64,000 bases of DNA. Origin: Polaribacter gangjinensis (GTDB lineage: Bacteria > Bacteroidota > Bacteroidia > Flavobacteriales > Flavobacteriaceae). Positions 21,135 through 30,087 of the stretch are shown in pieces (the first letter of the stretch is position 1; the number at the start of each line of letters is the position of its first letter). The notes under the pieces are model-generated. The model had not been told where the DNA came from and did not search any database. It saw only the letters and a list, made by a program, of their open reading frames with translations. Location of the stretch: contig NZ_CP150662.1 in assembly GCF_038024125.1 (NCBI RefSeq), positions 637,501 to 701,500 of the forward strand, in the 5' to 3' direction. A program made the translations under genes and the position numbers.

Positions 21135-21758
21135 TTAGTGCTTGGTAAATAAATCATCTTTTATTTTGGGCAATTGCAAATGGTATTTTACTGCTACCCA
21201 TCGTATAATAAAAATAATTGTTGCCGAAATGACAAAATTAATATTGTTATTCAAATGCAATACATCCAAAGTCAAATAAGATATTCCTCCTAACAAACAA
21301 GCAGACGCATAGATTTCTTTTTCAAAAATCAACGGAACTTTGTTTGTTAAAATATCTCTTAAAACTCCCCCAAAAACTGCAGAAATCATTCCCATAATCA
21401 ACGCAACAATGGGATGCAATTCATAAGTCAATCCTTTTTGTAATCCCAACAACGTAAAAACTCCCAATCCAATAGAATCAAACAAAAACATGGTTTTACT
21501 TAGTGGTAAAATCTTACTTTTAAACAAAAAAGTGGTGATGACTGCTGCTAAAATCGTCCAAACATAGTTCAAATCGCCAATCCAATTGATAGGATGTGCG
21601 TTGATCAACACATCTCGCAACATGCCTCCTCCTACTGCCGTTACGAACGCAATAATCAGTACTCCAAATAAATCGAAATTTTTATCAGAAGCTACCAAAG
21701 CACCACTAATGGCAAAGGCAAAAGTTCCTAAAATATCAAGCGTATAAATCAATTCCAT
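21135..21758 (-). CDS. TRIC-type (UPF0126) cation channel
   Basis: 207 residues with about seven hydrophobic helices. The two inverted-repeat signatures GGGMLRD and GGVLRD are present, each near the middle of a three-helix unit. This is the YicG/UPF0126 family, prokaryotic relatives of trimeric intracellular cation channels. Bacterial substrates are debated. The gene lies between the DEAD helicase (1 base upstream) and MaoC (4 bases downstream), so the three are probably one transcript. Confidence 0.88.
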   Translation of the reverse strand: MELIYTLDILGTFAFAISGALVASDKNFDLFGVLIIAFVTAVGGGMLRDVLINAHPINWIGDLNYVWTILAAVITTFLFKSKILPLSKTMFLFDSIGLGVFTLLGLQKGLTYELHPIVALIMGMISAVFGGVLRDILTNKVPLIFEKEIYASACLLGGISYLTLDVLHLNNNINFVISATIIFIIRWVAVKYHLQLPKIKDDLFTKH

Positions 21759-21759
21759 C

Positions 21760-22881
21760 TTACACAGTTACTTCTGTAAATTTGATTGACAGTTCTTTTT
21801 GCAATTGTTGAATTCGTTCTAGTTCCGAAGGTAAAATAAAAGCAATGGATGTACCTGATTTTCCTGCTCTAGCAGTTCGTCCACTTCTGTGAGTATAGTA
21901 ATCATTGGTTTCTGGCAATTGATGATGAATGACAAATTCCAATCCTTTTACATCAATACCACGTGCTGAAACATCCGTAGAAATTAAGTATTGTAGACTT
22001 TCATTTTTAAAAGCACGCATCACTTTATCTCGTTCTTTTTGTTGCATATCTCCTTCTAAAGCCGCTGCTGAAAAACCATTTTCTATAAGTTGAGTGGCTA
22101 AATTTTGAGCACCTGCTTTGGTTCTACAAAAAATAATGCCTCTTTGCGAAGTTCTTTTTTCAAGAAACGCAATGATATCATCTGTTTTATCTTTGATCGT
22201 GGTTTTTGCAAATTGATGTCTGATGTTTGCATTCACCAAAAAATCTTTATTGATTTCTACTCTTGGCGCATTTGCATCCATATAAGTTTTGATTATTTTC
22301 TTAATTTCTTCAGGCATCGTAGCTGAAAATAACCACGTTTTTCTATCGGGCTTGGTCGTGAATTTTAAAATTCTATTCAAATCTTGTTTAAAACCCATGC
22401 TCAACATTTCGTCAGCTTCATCCAAAACTATGGTTTTAACATGACTGATATCTAAGGTTCCTCGCTCAATCAAATCGATCAAACGACCTGGAGTTGCAAT
22501 CACAATATGGGTTGTTCTTGATAAATTGTACAATTGTTTGTCAATTTTTTCACCGCCAAAAACAGCTTCTAAAAAGATTTTTTCTTCAGAAAACTTCGTG
22601 AATTTGAACAGTTGTTTTTTTATCTGTTGCACCAATTCTCTTGTTGGCGATAAAATCAATGCTTGTATATGAGCTTGATTGGCATCTATTTGATGCAATA
22701 ATGGCAATCCAAAAGCCACTGTTTTTCCAGTTCCTGTTTGTGCCAATCCAATAAAATCAGTTTTTGAATTTAATAAAATAGGCAACGCTTTTTGTTGAAT
22801 TTCTGTTGGTTGCGAAATTCCGAGTTCTTTAAGAGCTTGAATGTACTTTTTATGAACTCCAAGTGCAGAAAATGTGGTCAT
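21760..22881 (-). CDS. DEAD-box RNA helicase
   Basis: 373 residues, the compact RhlE/DbpA-like length. All helicase motifs are seen: a Q motif (PTEIQQKALP), motif I AQTGTGKT (47-54), PTRELVQQ, TPGR, DEAD near residue 155, SAT, then GIIFCRTKAGAQ, STDVSARGIDV and HRSGRTARAG. There is almost no C-terminal extension, so substrate specificity cannot be read. It unwinds RNA duplexes in ribosome assembly or decay. A -7 box lies 18 bases upstream of the ATG. Confidence 0.95.
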   Translation of the reverse strand: MTTFSALGVHKKYIQALKELGISQPTEIQQKALPILLNSKTDFIGLAQTGTGKTVAFGLPLLHQIDANQAHIQALILSPTRELVQQIKKQLFKFTKFSEEKIFLEAVFGGEKIDKQLYNLSRTTHIVIATPGRLIDLIERGTLDISHVKTIVLDEADEMLSMGFKQDLNRILKFTTKPDRKTWLFSATMPEEIKKIIKTYMDANAPRVEINKDFLVNANIRHQFAKTTIKDKTDDIIAFLEKRTSQRGIIFCRTKAGAQNLATQLIENGFSAAALEGDMQQKERDKVMRAFKNESLQYLISTDVSARGIDVKGLEFVIHHQLPETNDYYTHRSGRTARAGKSGTSIAFILPSELERIQQLQKELSIKFTEVTV

Positions 22882-22898
22882 TGTTTACAAATTTTGTG

Positions 22899-22906
22899 CA
22901 AAGATA
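22899..22906 (-). promoter_or_regulatory. -7 box for the DEAD-box operon
   Basis: Reads TATCTTTG on the minus strand, 18 bases before the helicase ATG at 22881. Confidence 0.5.
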
Positions 22907-22958
22907 GTTTTATAACTCTTAATTAGCGTGATAACGCAATGAATTTAAATGGATTTCC

Positions 22959-23354
22959 TTAAGAACCAATCCCTAAAATTTTCAATACTTTTTCTCTAAT
23001 TCTTACTGGTTTTTGGGTCTTAGCATCTAACATTGCCCAAATAGTTTTGGCTGCAACCAACAAAGTATCGCCTTTATAAAACTCAATATGACGCACAGAT
23101 GTCACGCCTTTGGTCTCTCCTACCCAAGTTTTAGCAATGATTTCATCACCCAAAAAAGCCTGATTTTTATAATCAATCTCGTGTTTCATGACTACCCAAA
23201 TATATTCAGGCAAGGTATTTTGTTGGGTTAGAAATGCCCAATGTTTGGATGCAACAACTTCCATCCATTGTACATAAACTGCATTGTTTACATGATGTAA
23301 TGTGTCAATAGCTTCTTCAGTAACTCGAAACTTTACAGAGAAAATCGTATGCAT
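22959..23354 (-). CDS. Acyl-CoA thioesterase, YbgC/4HBT hot-dog family
   Basis: 131 residues, single hot-dog domain. The segment HHVNNAVYVQWMEVVASKHW is the FcbC/YbgC-type active-site helix, although the usual catalytic Asp after His-x-x is Asn here (HVNNA), a common variant. Predicted to hydrolyse acyl-CoA or acyl-ACP thioesters. The cellular substrate is unknown. It is divergent from the MATE gene. Confidence 0.85.
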   Translation of the reverse strand: MHTIFSVKFRVTEEAIDTLHHVNNAVYVQWMEVVASKHWAFLTQQNTLPEYIWVVMKHEIDYKNQAFLGDEIIAKTWVGETKGVTSVRHIEFYKGDTLLVAAKTIWAMLDAKTQKPVRIREKVLKILGIGS

Positions 23355-23368
23355 GCTGTTGGTTTTTA

Positions 23369-23376
23369 CAAACTTA
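23369..23376 (-). promoter_or_regulatory. -7 box for the thioesterase gene
   Basis: Reads TAAGTTTG on the minus strand, 15 bases before the ATG at 23354. Confidence 0.4.
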
Positions 23377-23458
23377 AAAAAATTAATATTCGCATAACTA
23401 TTATTGATATGCTATTTTATAAAAAATCCTGATTATTTCTCATCTTTGCAACTGATTT

Positions 23459-24799
23459 ATGGTAGAATTAGCAAACAATTTAGGAACAGAAAAAATTAGC
23501 AAACTGCTCATTAAACAAGCAGTACCAGCCACAATCGGAATTCTAGTAATGTCTATCAACATGATTGTTGATACCATTTTTGTAGGACAATGGATTGGTG
23601 TTTTGGCAATTGCAGCCATCACTGTAGTGCTACCAATTGCATTTTTAATTTCATCTATTGGCATGGGAATTGGTATTGGTGGAAGTTCTATCATTTCTAG
23701 AGCTTTGGGTGCAGGAAAATCTGACAAAGCCTTTTTAACTTTTGGAAATCAAATTAGCTTAACGATTTTATTAGCCATCATTTTTGTGATTTTGGGCGTG
23801 TTTTTTAGCGTACCAATTTTGACACTTTTCGGAGCCAAAGGAGAAATTTTACCCATTGCCGCTACTTATTTTGATGTGATTATTTATGGCGTTCCTTTTT
23901 TGGCATTTGCTATGATGGGAAATCCTGTGATTAGAGCCGAAGGAAAACCAAAGTTTGCCATGGTTGCTATGATCATTCCAGCTTTTGTAAATATTATCTT
24001 AGATATTGTTTTTATCAAATATTTCCATTGGGGAATGTGGGGCGCAGGATTGGCAACTTCCATTTCGTATGCGAGTTGTGGATTGTTTATTTTGTATTTC
24101 TTTTTATCTAACAAAAGTGAATTGAAAATCATCCCCAAAAACTTTATCATAGAACCTAAAATTGTTCGTGAAATTGTGGCTTTGGGTGGTGTAACTGTGG
24201 TTAGACAAGGTGCCATAAGTGTATTGATGATTGTTTTGAATTACTCTCTTTTTAAATATGGGGGCGAAATTGCCATTTCTGTATACGGAATCATCAACCG
24301 AGTAATGATGTTTGCGTTATCCCCTGTTTTGGGAGTTTCACAAGGATTTTTACCTGTGGCAGGTTTCAATATTGGTGCACAAAAAAAGGAACGCGTAAAA
24401 GAAACTATCAAAACAGCCATCGCTTTTGGAACGGTGTTGGGAACCATCATTTTTGTGGGAATTTTGATTTTTAAAGAAGAAATCATTCGCATTTTTACGA
24501 CGGATACCACTTTGATTGCTGATACTCCTCATGCTTTGCTAGTGGTGTTTTTAGTAACGCCTATTGTGACCATGCAATTGATTGGTTCTGCGTATTTTCA
24601 AGCAGCAGGAAAAGCAATGCCCGCTTTGATTTTAACCTTACTCAAACAAGGAATTTTCTTGATTCCACTCGCCTATTTTTTACCCAAATATTTTGGCGTT
24701 GAAGGTGTTTGGTGGTCGTTTCCAATTTCGGATGTATTGTCAACGATCATTACCATTATCGTTGTAAAACGAGAGATGAACAAACATCTTACAGTATAG
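23459..24799 (+). CDS. MATE-family efflux transporter
   Basis: 446 residues with about twelve transmembrane helices in two MatE halves; the first begins LLIKQAVPATIGILVMSINMIVDTIFVGQWIG. Members extrude cationic drugs or metabolites by Na+ or H+ antiport. The closest type appears to be the NorM/DinF-like group. The drug range is unknown. The 3' end overlaps the convergent DUF2461 gene by 11 bases. Confidence 0.92.
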   Translation: MVELANNLGTEKISKLLIKQAVPATIGILVMSINMIVDTIFVGQWIGVLAIAAITVVLPIAFLISSIGMGIGIGGSSIISRALGAGKSDKAFLTFGNQISLTILLAIIFVILGVFFSVPILTLFGAKGEILPIAATYFDVIIYGVPFLAFAMMGNPVIRAEGKPKFAMVAMIIPAFVNIILDIVFIKYFHWGMWGAGLATSISYASCGLFILYFFLSNKSELKIIPKNFIIEPKIVREIVALGGVTVVRQGAISVLMIVLNYSLFKYGGEIAISVYGIINRVMMFALSPVLGVSQGFLPVAGFNIGAQKKERVKETIKTAIAFGTVLGTIIFVGILIFKEEIIRIFTTDTTLIADTPHALLVVFLVTPIVTMQLIGSAYFQAAGKAMPALILTLLKQGIFLIPLAYFLPKYFGVEGVWWSFPISDVLSTIITIIVVKREMNKHLTV

Positions 24800-25463
24800 A
24801 TTCTCCGTTTAAATTGGTAGTTAAAATATCACTGAATAAATCAAAAAACGGACGCAATGCCTTGAAAGTGTTGTCAACTTCAGCGATAAAATTTTCAGAT
24901 AAAACCTCTTTATCAGTAAAATTTCTCTGAGCAATAAAGCCTTTTTTTCTGAGCAAATCCAATTCAGGATGCTCTTTATCAAAACCTCTTGGTGCTGTTT
25001 TTAACTCTTCAAAACATTCAAACTTTCCGCCAAAATACTGTTGATACGTTGGGTCATTTAAAATGGCTTTGATATCAGTAGCATCTTGTGCTATTTCTTG
25101 ACGAATTCTGTGTAAATCTTCTTTGTTAGGTTCCCAAAAACCACCTGCAACCAAAGAAGCTCCTGGTTTGATTCTGATAAAATAACCACCTCGTAACTCT
25201 TTTCCCAAACGCGAAAATGAGTTCGCAAAATGAGGTTTGTACGGAGTTTTATCGTTCGAAAAACGAACGTCTCTGTAAATACGCATCATTTTTGAGGTTT
25301 CTATTTGGTCGTGTTTTTGAAGATTACCGTGAATTGCTGCAAAAACAGTTTTGGCATTTTGTTGGGCTGCCAAAAATAGTTTCTTGTGATCGGTAAACCA
25401 ATCTCGGTTGTTATTTTCAGCTAAGTCTTGTAAGAATTGAAAGGTTGCTTTTTCGATACTCAT
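24789..25463 (-). CDS. DUF2461 family protein
   Basis: 224 residues. It matches the TIGR02453/DUF2461 pattern: an N-terminal FLQDLAENNNRDWFTDHK, then KMMRIYRDVRFSNDKTPYKPHF and GYFIRIKPGASLVAGGFW. The fold is known in several bacteria but the function is not. It is convergent with the MATE gene and overlaps its end. Confidence 0.88.
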   Translation of the reverse strand: MSIEKATFQFLQDLAENNNRDWFTDHKKLFLAAQQNAKTVFAAIHGNLQKHDQIETSKMMRIYRDVRFSNDKTPYKPHFANSFSRLGKELRGGYFIRIKPGASLVAGGFWEPNKEDLHRIRQEIAQDATDIKAILNDPTYQQYFGGKFECFEELKTAPRGFDKEHPELDLLRKKGFIAQRNFTDKEVLSENFIAEVDNTFKALRPFFDLFSDILTTNLNGESIL

Positions 25464-25494
25464 TTCTATGAATTTAAAACGGTAAATTACAAAA

Positions 25495-25502
25495 TAGATT
25501 TG
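25495..25502 (+). promoter_or_regulatory. -7 box for the DUF1853 gene
   Basis: TAGATTTG, matching TAnnTTTG, 16 bases before the ATG at 25519. Confidence 0.45.
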
Positions 25503-25518
25503 TAATTTAGGGCTTGGT

Positions 25519-26337
25519 ATGCAGCAAAATTCAAAAGAAATTCAAAAAAGATACGAAGGGTTTTTACAAACACCTTTTTTGTGGACAACCACTTTGCATG
25601 GATTGAAACCCTTTCTTTGTGCCCCAAAATTTACGAAAATAAACCTTGAGATTGATGAAAATCAACGATTGGGAAAATACATTGAACGCTTTGTTTCTTT
25701 TGAATTTCAACAACAAGAATCCATCAATATCATTGCAGAAAATATTCAAATTCAGCAAGACAAACTCACTTTGGGCGAATTGGATTGCCTTCTTTATAAA
25801 GACTCAAAACCGTATCATATTGAAATTGTCTATAAATTTTATTTGTATGATGCTACTGTTGGTACAACAGAAATAGCGCATTGGATTGGGCCTAACAGAA
25901 AAGATTCTTTGCAAGAAAAAATTACGAAACTTAGCCAAAAGCAACTGCCTTTGCTGTATTCAAAAGAAGCAACCTCCTACTTAAAAACGCTTGGATTAGA
26001 CAATACTCAATGGGAACAACAAGTGTACTTTAAAGCGCAATTGTTTGTGCCTTTAGATTCAAAATTACCGGAATTCAAATTGTTGAATGAGGATTGTGTT
26101 GTTGGATTTTACGCCAAAACCACACAATTGAAGCGTTACCAAAAAGCAAAATTTTATATTCCCAATAAAAAAGATTGGTTGTTAATTCTACACCCTCAAG
26201 TTTCTTGGATTTCTTATGAAGATTTTATGCAAAAAGCGGTGGAATATGAACACCAAAAATACGCTCCTTTGTGTTGGCTAAAAAGTGAAACTGGCGAATT
26301 GCAAAAGTTCTTTTTGGTTTGGTGGGATACTGCCTAA
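25519..26337 (+). CDS. DUF1853 family protein
   Basis: 272 residues. The diagnostic block of the family is seen: LTLGELDCLLYKDSKPYHIEIVYKFYL followed by WIGPNRKDSLQEKITKL and a Gln-rich stretch. The arrangement ELD..(x)..H.E..YKF resembles a PD-(D/E)xK-like nuclease core, but this is inference and no activity is established. It is a single gene between the DUF2461 gene and the DUF1398 gene. Confidence 0.82.
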   Translation: MQQNSKEIQKRYEGFLQTPFLWTTTLHGLKPFLCAPKFTKINLEIDENQRLGKYIERFVSFEFQQQESINIIAENIQIQQDKLTLGELDCLLYKDSKPYHIEIVYKFYLYDATVGTTEIAHWIGPNRKDSLQEKITKLSQKQLPLLYSKEATSYLKTLGLDNTQWEQQVYFKAQLFVPLDSKLPEFKLLNEDCVVGFYAKTTQLKRYQKAKFYIPNKKDWLLILHPQVSWISYEDFMQKAVEYEHQKYAPLCWLKSETGELQKFFLVWWDTA

Positions 26338-26396
26338 TAAGTCTTTATTGTAATTCTCAATCAACTATTTAAACCTTACGTAAAACCTCAATAAAA

Positions 26397-26789
26397 TTAA
26401 GCAGTCGGAATCTTCTCCACCAAAATTTCAGTAGCTGCTTTGTCAAAATAAACACAAGTCATTTGCTGTAAATCTACCACCCATTTTTCTATGCCAGATG
26501 CTGCACAATCACTGCAAAAAGTTGGATAATCAGTATTTCCGTTTTGGTGATTTTTTAAATCATTTAAAAACTGATTTTTATTGCTGATTGCTGCAATTTC
26601 TAATTTTGAGTATTTTGGTTCGGTTTGAATGGTAAAGCCATTCTTTCCATTGTAAATTGTATGTCCGTCAGCAACAAAAGTTTCATATCCTATTACTCCC
26701 ATTTGTTTGAGTTCTTTGATGAAATTCGGGAAATCTGCACCGCTTTTTACTTTTGAATGGGTTTCTTTAATTTGATTTATGGTAAACAT
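26397..26789 (-). CDS. DUF1398 family protein
   Basis: 130 residues, soluble. Matches the DUF1398 (YbcV-like) pattern: IKETHSKVKSGADFPNFIKELKQMGVIGYETFVADGHTIY near the N-terminus. Relatives have been named phage envelope protein without functional proof. No neighbours suggest a role. A stretch of about 60 bases lies between it and the preceding gene on the other strand. Confidence 0.8.
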   Translation of the reverse strand: MFTINQIKETHSKVKSGADFPNFIKELKQMGVIGYETFVADGHTIYNGKNGFTIQTEPKYSKLEIAAISNKNQFLNDLKNHQNGNTDYPTFCSDCAASGIEKWVVDLQQMTCVYFDKAATEILVEKIPTA

Positions 26790-26849
26790 ACAATTAGTTT
26801 TTATGGGTTAATTTATATTTTTTTAAAATTGTAAAACACTCGTGAATCA

Positions 26850-27308
26850 CTATTTTATAACTATATCCAGTTGTCTTCCTTCATCCAACGCTTTTTTATC
26901 CATGGCTGTGCCAACTGCAATACCAATTGACATGCCTATTGGCAAGCCAATTCCTAAAAACGCCATATTTTTAAGAATCAAGCCAAATACTACGCCCATT
27001 GGAATTCCGAAAGCCGACATTCCTAATGCCATCCAAAGATTGCGATAATAAAACTTCGGAACAATTTTGGCTTCTTTTTCAACTTGTTGCATCAATCTAG
27101 ATGGCATTTTTCTGAGTACTTTTTGAAGTTCTTTTTCAGTGGTCACTCCATTAATTTCATCAATCATTTTGTTGATAGCTACCACCAATGATTCAGTCAG
27201 TGCTTTTTTACGCAATTCACTCAATAAATTTTCAAACTGATCAACACGTTGTTGTAGTTGGCTGTTTGTATTGATCTCAGCAATTATTTGCAGGGCTTTA
27301 ATATCCAT
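26850..27308 (-). CDS. Membrane protein with helical N-terminal domain, function unknown
   Basis: 152 residues. The first 90 are a soluble, likely coiled-coil helical region. Two glycine-rich transmembrane helices follow (around LWMALGMSAFGIPMGVVFGLI and FLGIGLPIGMSIGIAVGTAM). I do not recognise the family with certainty. It lies between two single-gene units and may be monocistronic. Confidence 0.7.
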   Translation of the reverse strand: MDIKALQIIAEINTNSQLQQRVDQFENLLSELRKKALTESLVVAINKMIDEINGVTTEKELQKVLRKMPSRLMQQVEKEAKIVPKFYYRNLWMALGMSAFGIPMGVVFGLILKNMAFLGIGLPIGMSIGIAVGTAMDKKALDEGRQLDIVIK

Positions 27309-27355
27309 AGTTTTTTTTTAAAATTACTCATTAATAACAGTTTACATCATTTTAA

Positions 27356-27793
27356 CTATACCTTTCCTTTATAATTTACATCATAATCTACCATCCATTC
27401 AATACCATATTTGTCTCTAAACATTCCAAAATACGAACCCCAAGGACTGTCTGAAATAGGCATTTCAATCTGTCCGCCTTTAGAAAGTCCATTGAACAAT
27501 CTATCTGCTTCTTCTCTACTTTCGGCACTGATGGCAATTTTTGACCTGTTTTCCTTTTCATTGGTTTTTCCTAAAATTTCAGGAACATCATTTCCCATTA
27601 AAACATTGCTTCCTATGGGTAATGCAATGTGCATGATTTTATGAGCTTCTTTTTCTGATACTTGAAAATCAGGACTTTCCAAATCTTTAAAGCGCATCAC
27701 TTTGGCAAATTGACCTCCAAAGACTGATTTGTAAAAATTGAATGCCTCTTCAGCATTGCCATTGAAATTGATATGAGGATTGATGAGTGCCAT
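27356..27793 (-). CDS. VOC-family (PhnB/glyoxalase-like) protein
   Basis: 145 residues of the PhnB subgroup of the vicinal-oxygen-chelate superfamily: INPHINFNGNAEEAFNFYKSVFGG at the start, then EKEAHKIMHIALPIG and SPWGSYFGMFRDKYGIEWM at the end. Many such proteins bind small toxins or lack a known activity. The downstream context does not help. Confidence 0.88.
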   Translation of the reverse strand: MALINPHINFNGNAEEAFNFYKSVFGGQFAKVMRFKDLESPDFQVSEKEAHKIMHIALPIGSNVLMGNDVPEILGKTNEKENRSKIAISAESREEADRLFNGLSKGGQIEMPISDSPWGSYFGMFRDKYGIEWMVDYDVNYKGKV

Positions 27794-27820
27794 GAATAGT
27801 TCTTTTTTAAAATACTTTTT

Positions 27821-28207
27821 TCAATACATAAAAACAGGAAGATTGTTTTCACAAACCACACCAATAGGTTGAGCAGGCGCTGCACAATCACTTACAATTC
27901 CCCATTTTATATTGTAATTTTCTTGAGCAATTCTATGAGCTGCTACTTTTTGTAAAAATGGTGTTGTATCTATAATTGTTGAAAATGCAATATATCCCAC
28001 AGGACCTCCACAAGCCTTACTTCCATAACTTGTAAAATTCCATTGCGACTCATTTTCGCAGGGCACACTGTTTGCCATTGCCTGTATTTCTGTAAATAAT
28101 TGTTGAATGTATTGCGCTTCTTGCTCTTGAGTAGCATCATTTTTTTCATCACAAGAAAAGAACGTACTTAGCAACAAAAACAGGCCGATGAATGGGAATT
28201 TTCTCAT
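27821..28207 (-). CDS. Small cysteine-containing lipoprotein, function unknown
   Basis: 128 residues from the ATG at 28207; an upstream TTG at 28216 is less likely. The N-terminus is a lipoprotein signal (MRKFPFIGLFLLLSTFFSC), so it is probably anchored in a membrane facing the periplasm. The mature part has four more cysteines, in VPCENES, KACGGPVGY, VSDCAAP and VVCENN, likely two disulfides. Similar proteins are found in other Bacteroidota. No activity is known. Confidence 0.75.
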   Translation of the reverse strand: MRKFPFIGLFLLLSTFFSCDEKNDATQEQEAQYIQQLFTEIQAMANSVPCENESQWNFTSYGSKACGGPVGYIAFSTIIDTTPFLQKVAAHRIAQENYNIKWGIVSDCAAPAQPIGVVCENNLPVFMY

Positions 28208-28364
28208 AATTTTCAATATTGTTTATGTGAGTTTCTTAATCTTTTAATGAGTACTCATTTTGTTAAAACTACTTTTTATTTCTACAGAATTCCTCGTCGA
28301 ATGTACTAAAAATTTCATTAAAATTAGGAATCAGTTAGATGCTTTTTTTCAAGTTAAAACCATA

Positions 28365-28414
28365 TTTGTGAAGTTGTTTTAGTACTATACATTTGTTAAT
28401 TTGACATTTGTCAA
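28365..28414 (+). promoter_or_regulatory. Orphan promoter with a palindrome at the start site
   Basis: TTTG at 28365-28368 and TACATTTG at 28388-28395 are separated by 19 bases, an ideal Bacteroidota promoter. TTGACA-TT-TGTCAA (28401-28414), a perfect 6-2-6 inverted repeat, lies on the expected start site. There is no plus-strand gene downstream; the next gene (28535-29119) is on the minus strand. The 28208-28534 gap holds no other clear feature. Confidence 0.45.
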
Positions 28415-28534
28415 TCGAAAATTTCATTTTAAAAACTGAAAAATTGATAACAAAACAAGGTAATTATTCAGCATAGCCTAAAAACTACTATAAAAATATA
28501 TAAAACCCTCTGCAAAGAGAGAAATTAAGTGTAA

Positions 28535-29119
28535 CTATTTCATTTTTTGTTGCTTTTTCCAATCCAACAAATACAAGGTTGCCAACGATTTTTGATGGCC
28601 CCACTGCTCAGCAATTGCAAGCATATTGGCTTTGAGTTTTTGTGTTGGATGCAATTGGTATAGCGAAATCATGACTTGTTTTACGTGAAAATCGTCAACA
28701 GGAAATACATTGGGACGTTGCAAAGTGTATAGCAATATCATGTCAATAGTCCAAGTGCCAATGCCTTTGATCCCTGAAAGTGTAGTTTTCACCTCTTCAT
28801 CAGTAAGTAATGAAAAGTCTTGAGTATTGTTGCGCCAAAAGTCTAAAAAAGCCATGAGGGTTTCGAACTTAGACATGGATAATTTTAACTGTGAAATTCC
28901 GTGTTTTTCAAACAAATCAAAGGTCTCCAAAGAAACTCGTTCCAAACCTGAACGTTCTAAGGCTTTGGCAAAAATTCGCTTGCTACTTCTATAATGAATT
29001 TGTTGTTCTACAATGCAACTAATTACATCATGAAATACATCATTTGTTGTAATAATATGAGGAACAGCAAGTTGCTGTCTTATTTTTTCTAGAATAGAAT
29101 CAGAAAAAGGTTTGCTCAC
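28535..29119 (-). CDS. DNA-3-methyladenine glycosylase 2 (AlkA-like, HhH-GPD)
   Basis: 194 residues with a probable GTG start at 29119. The HhH-GPD motif is seen: LSGIKGIGTWTIDMILLYTL followed by FPVDDFHVKQ with the catalytic Asp. Members remove alkylated purines from DNA by N-glycosyl hydrolysis, beginning base-excision repair. It lacks the N-terminal domain of long AlkA proteins, as in the short Mag-like forms. It is 12 bases after the SDR gene. Confidence 0.9.
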   Translation of the reverse strand: MSKPFSDSILEKIRQQLAVPHIITTNDVFHDVISCIVEQQIHYRSSKRIFAKALERSGLERVSLETFDLFEKHGISQLKLSMSKFETLMAFLDFWRNNTQDFSLLTDEEVKTTLSGIKGIGTWTIDMILLYTLQRPNVFPVDDFHVKQVMISLYQLHPTQKLKANMLAIAEQWGHQKSLATLYLLDWKKQQKMK

Positions 29120-29131
29120 ACTCTTGTTTTA

Positions 29132-29926
29132 TTATCCAGGTTTAGGTCCTTTTGCCAACATATTTCTAACTATACCAGGAAACCAACGTTGCAACCAAAG
29201 AATCACTTTTCCATGGGTTGTAAATACATAGTTTCGTTTTCGTTTGATGATGGCATTGACCATTACTTTTGCCGCTTTGTGAGTTGGCCACATCAAATTG
29301 GCAGGACGTGGGTCTACTTTATCAGGATGCCAAACACCTTGATTGTCAACACGTGCAATTTCCGAAACTACAAATCCAGGATGAATCGTGGTACAACTTA
29401 CACCTGTGTTTAATAATTCTACTTGCAATGTTAAGCCAATAGAATGCACTGCTGCTTTAGAGGCACCATAAGCACCCACATACGGATTGGGAACAAATGC
29501 ACCAACACTGCCCACCAAACCAATGCGACCTTGGGTTAGTTTCAAATAAGGCAAGGCATATTTTACAGTCAGCGCAAGTCCAATGACATTGCCTTGCAGT
29601 TGCCTACTCCAATCTTTAGCTGTTAAGGTATCAATGCTGCCAAAAACTCCAAAACCTGCGTTGGCAACTGCAATATCAATTCGCCCCCAAGTTGCAATGA
29701 TTTTTTGAACAGCACTTTCTATAGCAGTTTCTACTAAGATATCTGTAGGAACCACCAAAGCTTCTGCTCCATTGTTTGTAATTTCGAGTGCAATTGCTTG
29801 CAACAAATTTTCGCGTCTTGCAGAAAGTGCTACTTTATAACCCAATCTTGCCCATTCAAAAGCCATGGCTTTGCCAATTCCAGACGAAGCGCCTGTGATC
29901 CAAACTACTTTAGGTGTATTGTTCAT
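29132..29926 (-). CDS. Short-chain dehydrogenase/reductase
   Basis: 264 residues. The classical SDR signatures are present: GASSGIGKA near residue 13 for NAD(P), NAGFG around 90, Ser in GLVGSVGAF and the catalytic YGASK. The fairly basic Ala-Arg-Arg after the second strand suggests NADP(H) preference. The substrate is unknown; an aliphatic ketone or lipid is possible. It is followed by the AlkA-like gene on the same strand. Confidence 0.9.
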   Translation of the reverse strand: MNNTPKVVWITGASSGIGKAMAFEWARLGYKVALSARRENLLQAIALEITNNGAEALVVPTDILVETAIESAVQKIIATWGRIDIAVANAGFGVFGSIDTLTAKDWSRQLQGNVIGLALTVKYALPYLKLTQGRIGLVGSVGAFVPNPYVGAYGASKAAVHSIGLTLQVELLNTGVSCTTIHPGFVVSEIARVDNQGVWHPDKVDPRPANLMWPTHKAAKVMVNAIIKRKRNYVFTTHGKVILWLQRWFPGIVRNMLAKGPKPG

Positions 29927-30087
29927 ATGATCAAGTATTTTTGTTTTTGAAAGTGATCTGTATACACTTAAAAAAATAGTAATTTTAGCATCCTAAAGTA
30001 GTGATTTTTTTTATATCATGTTGATTGTGAGATTCTCGATTTTAAAATAACTTTTAAAATCCATAGTTATGTTATTAATACAAACTT

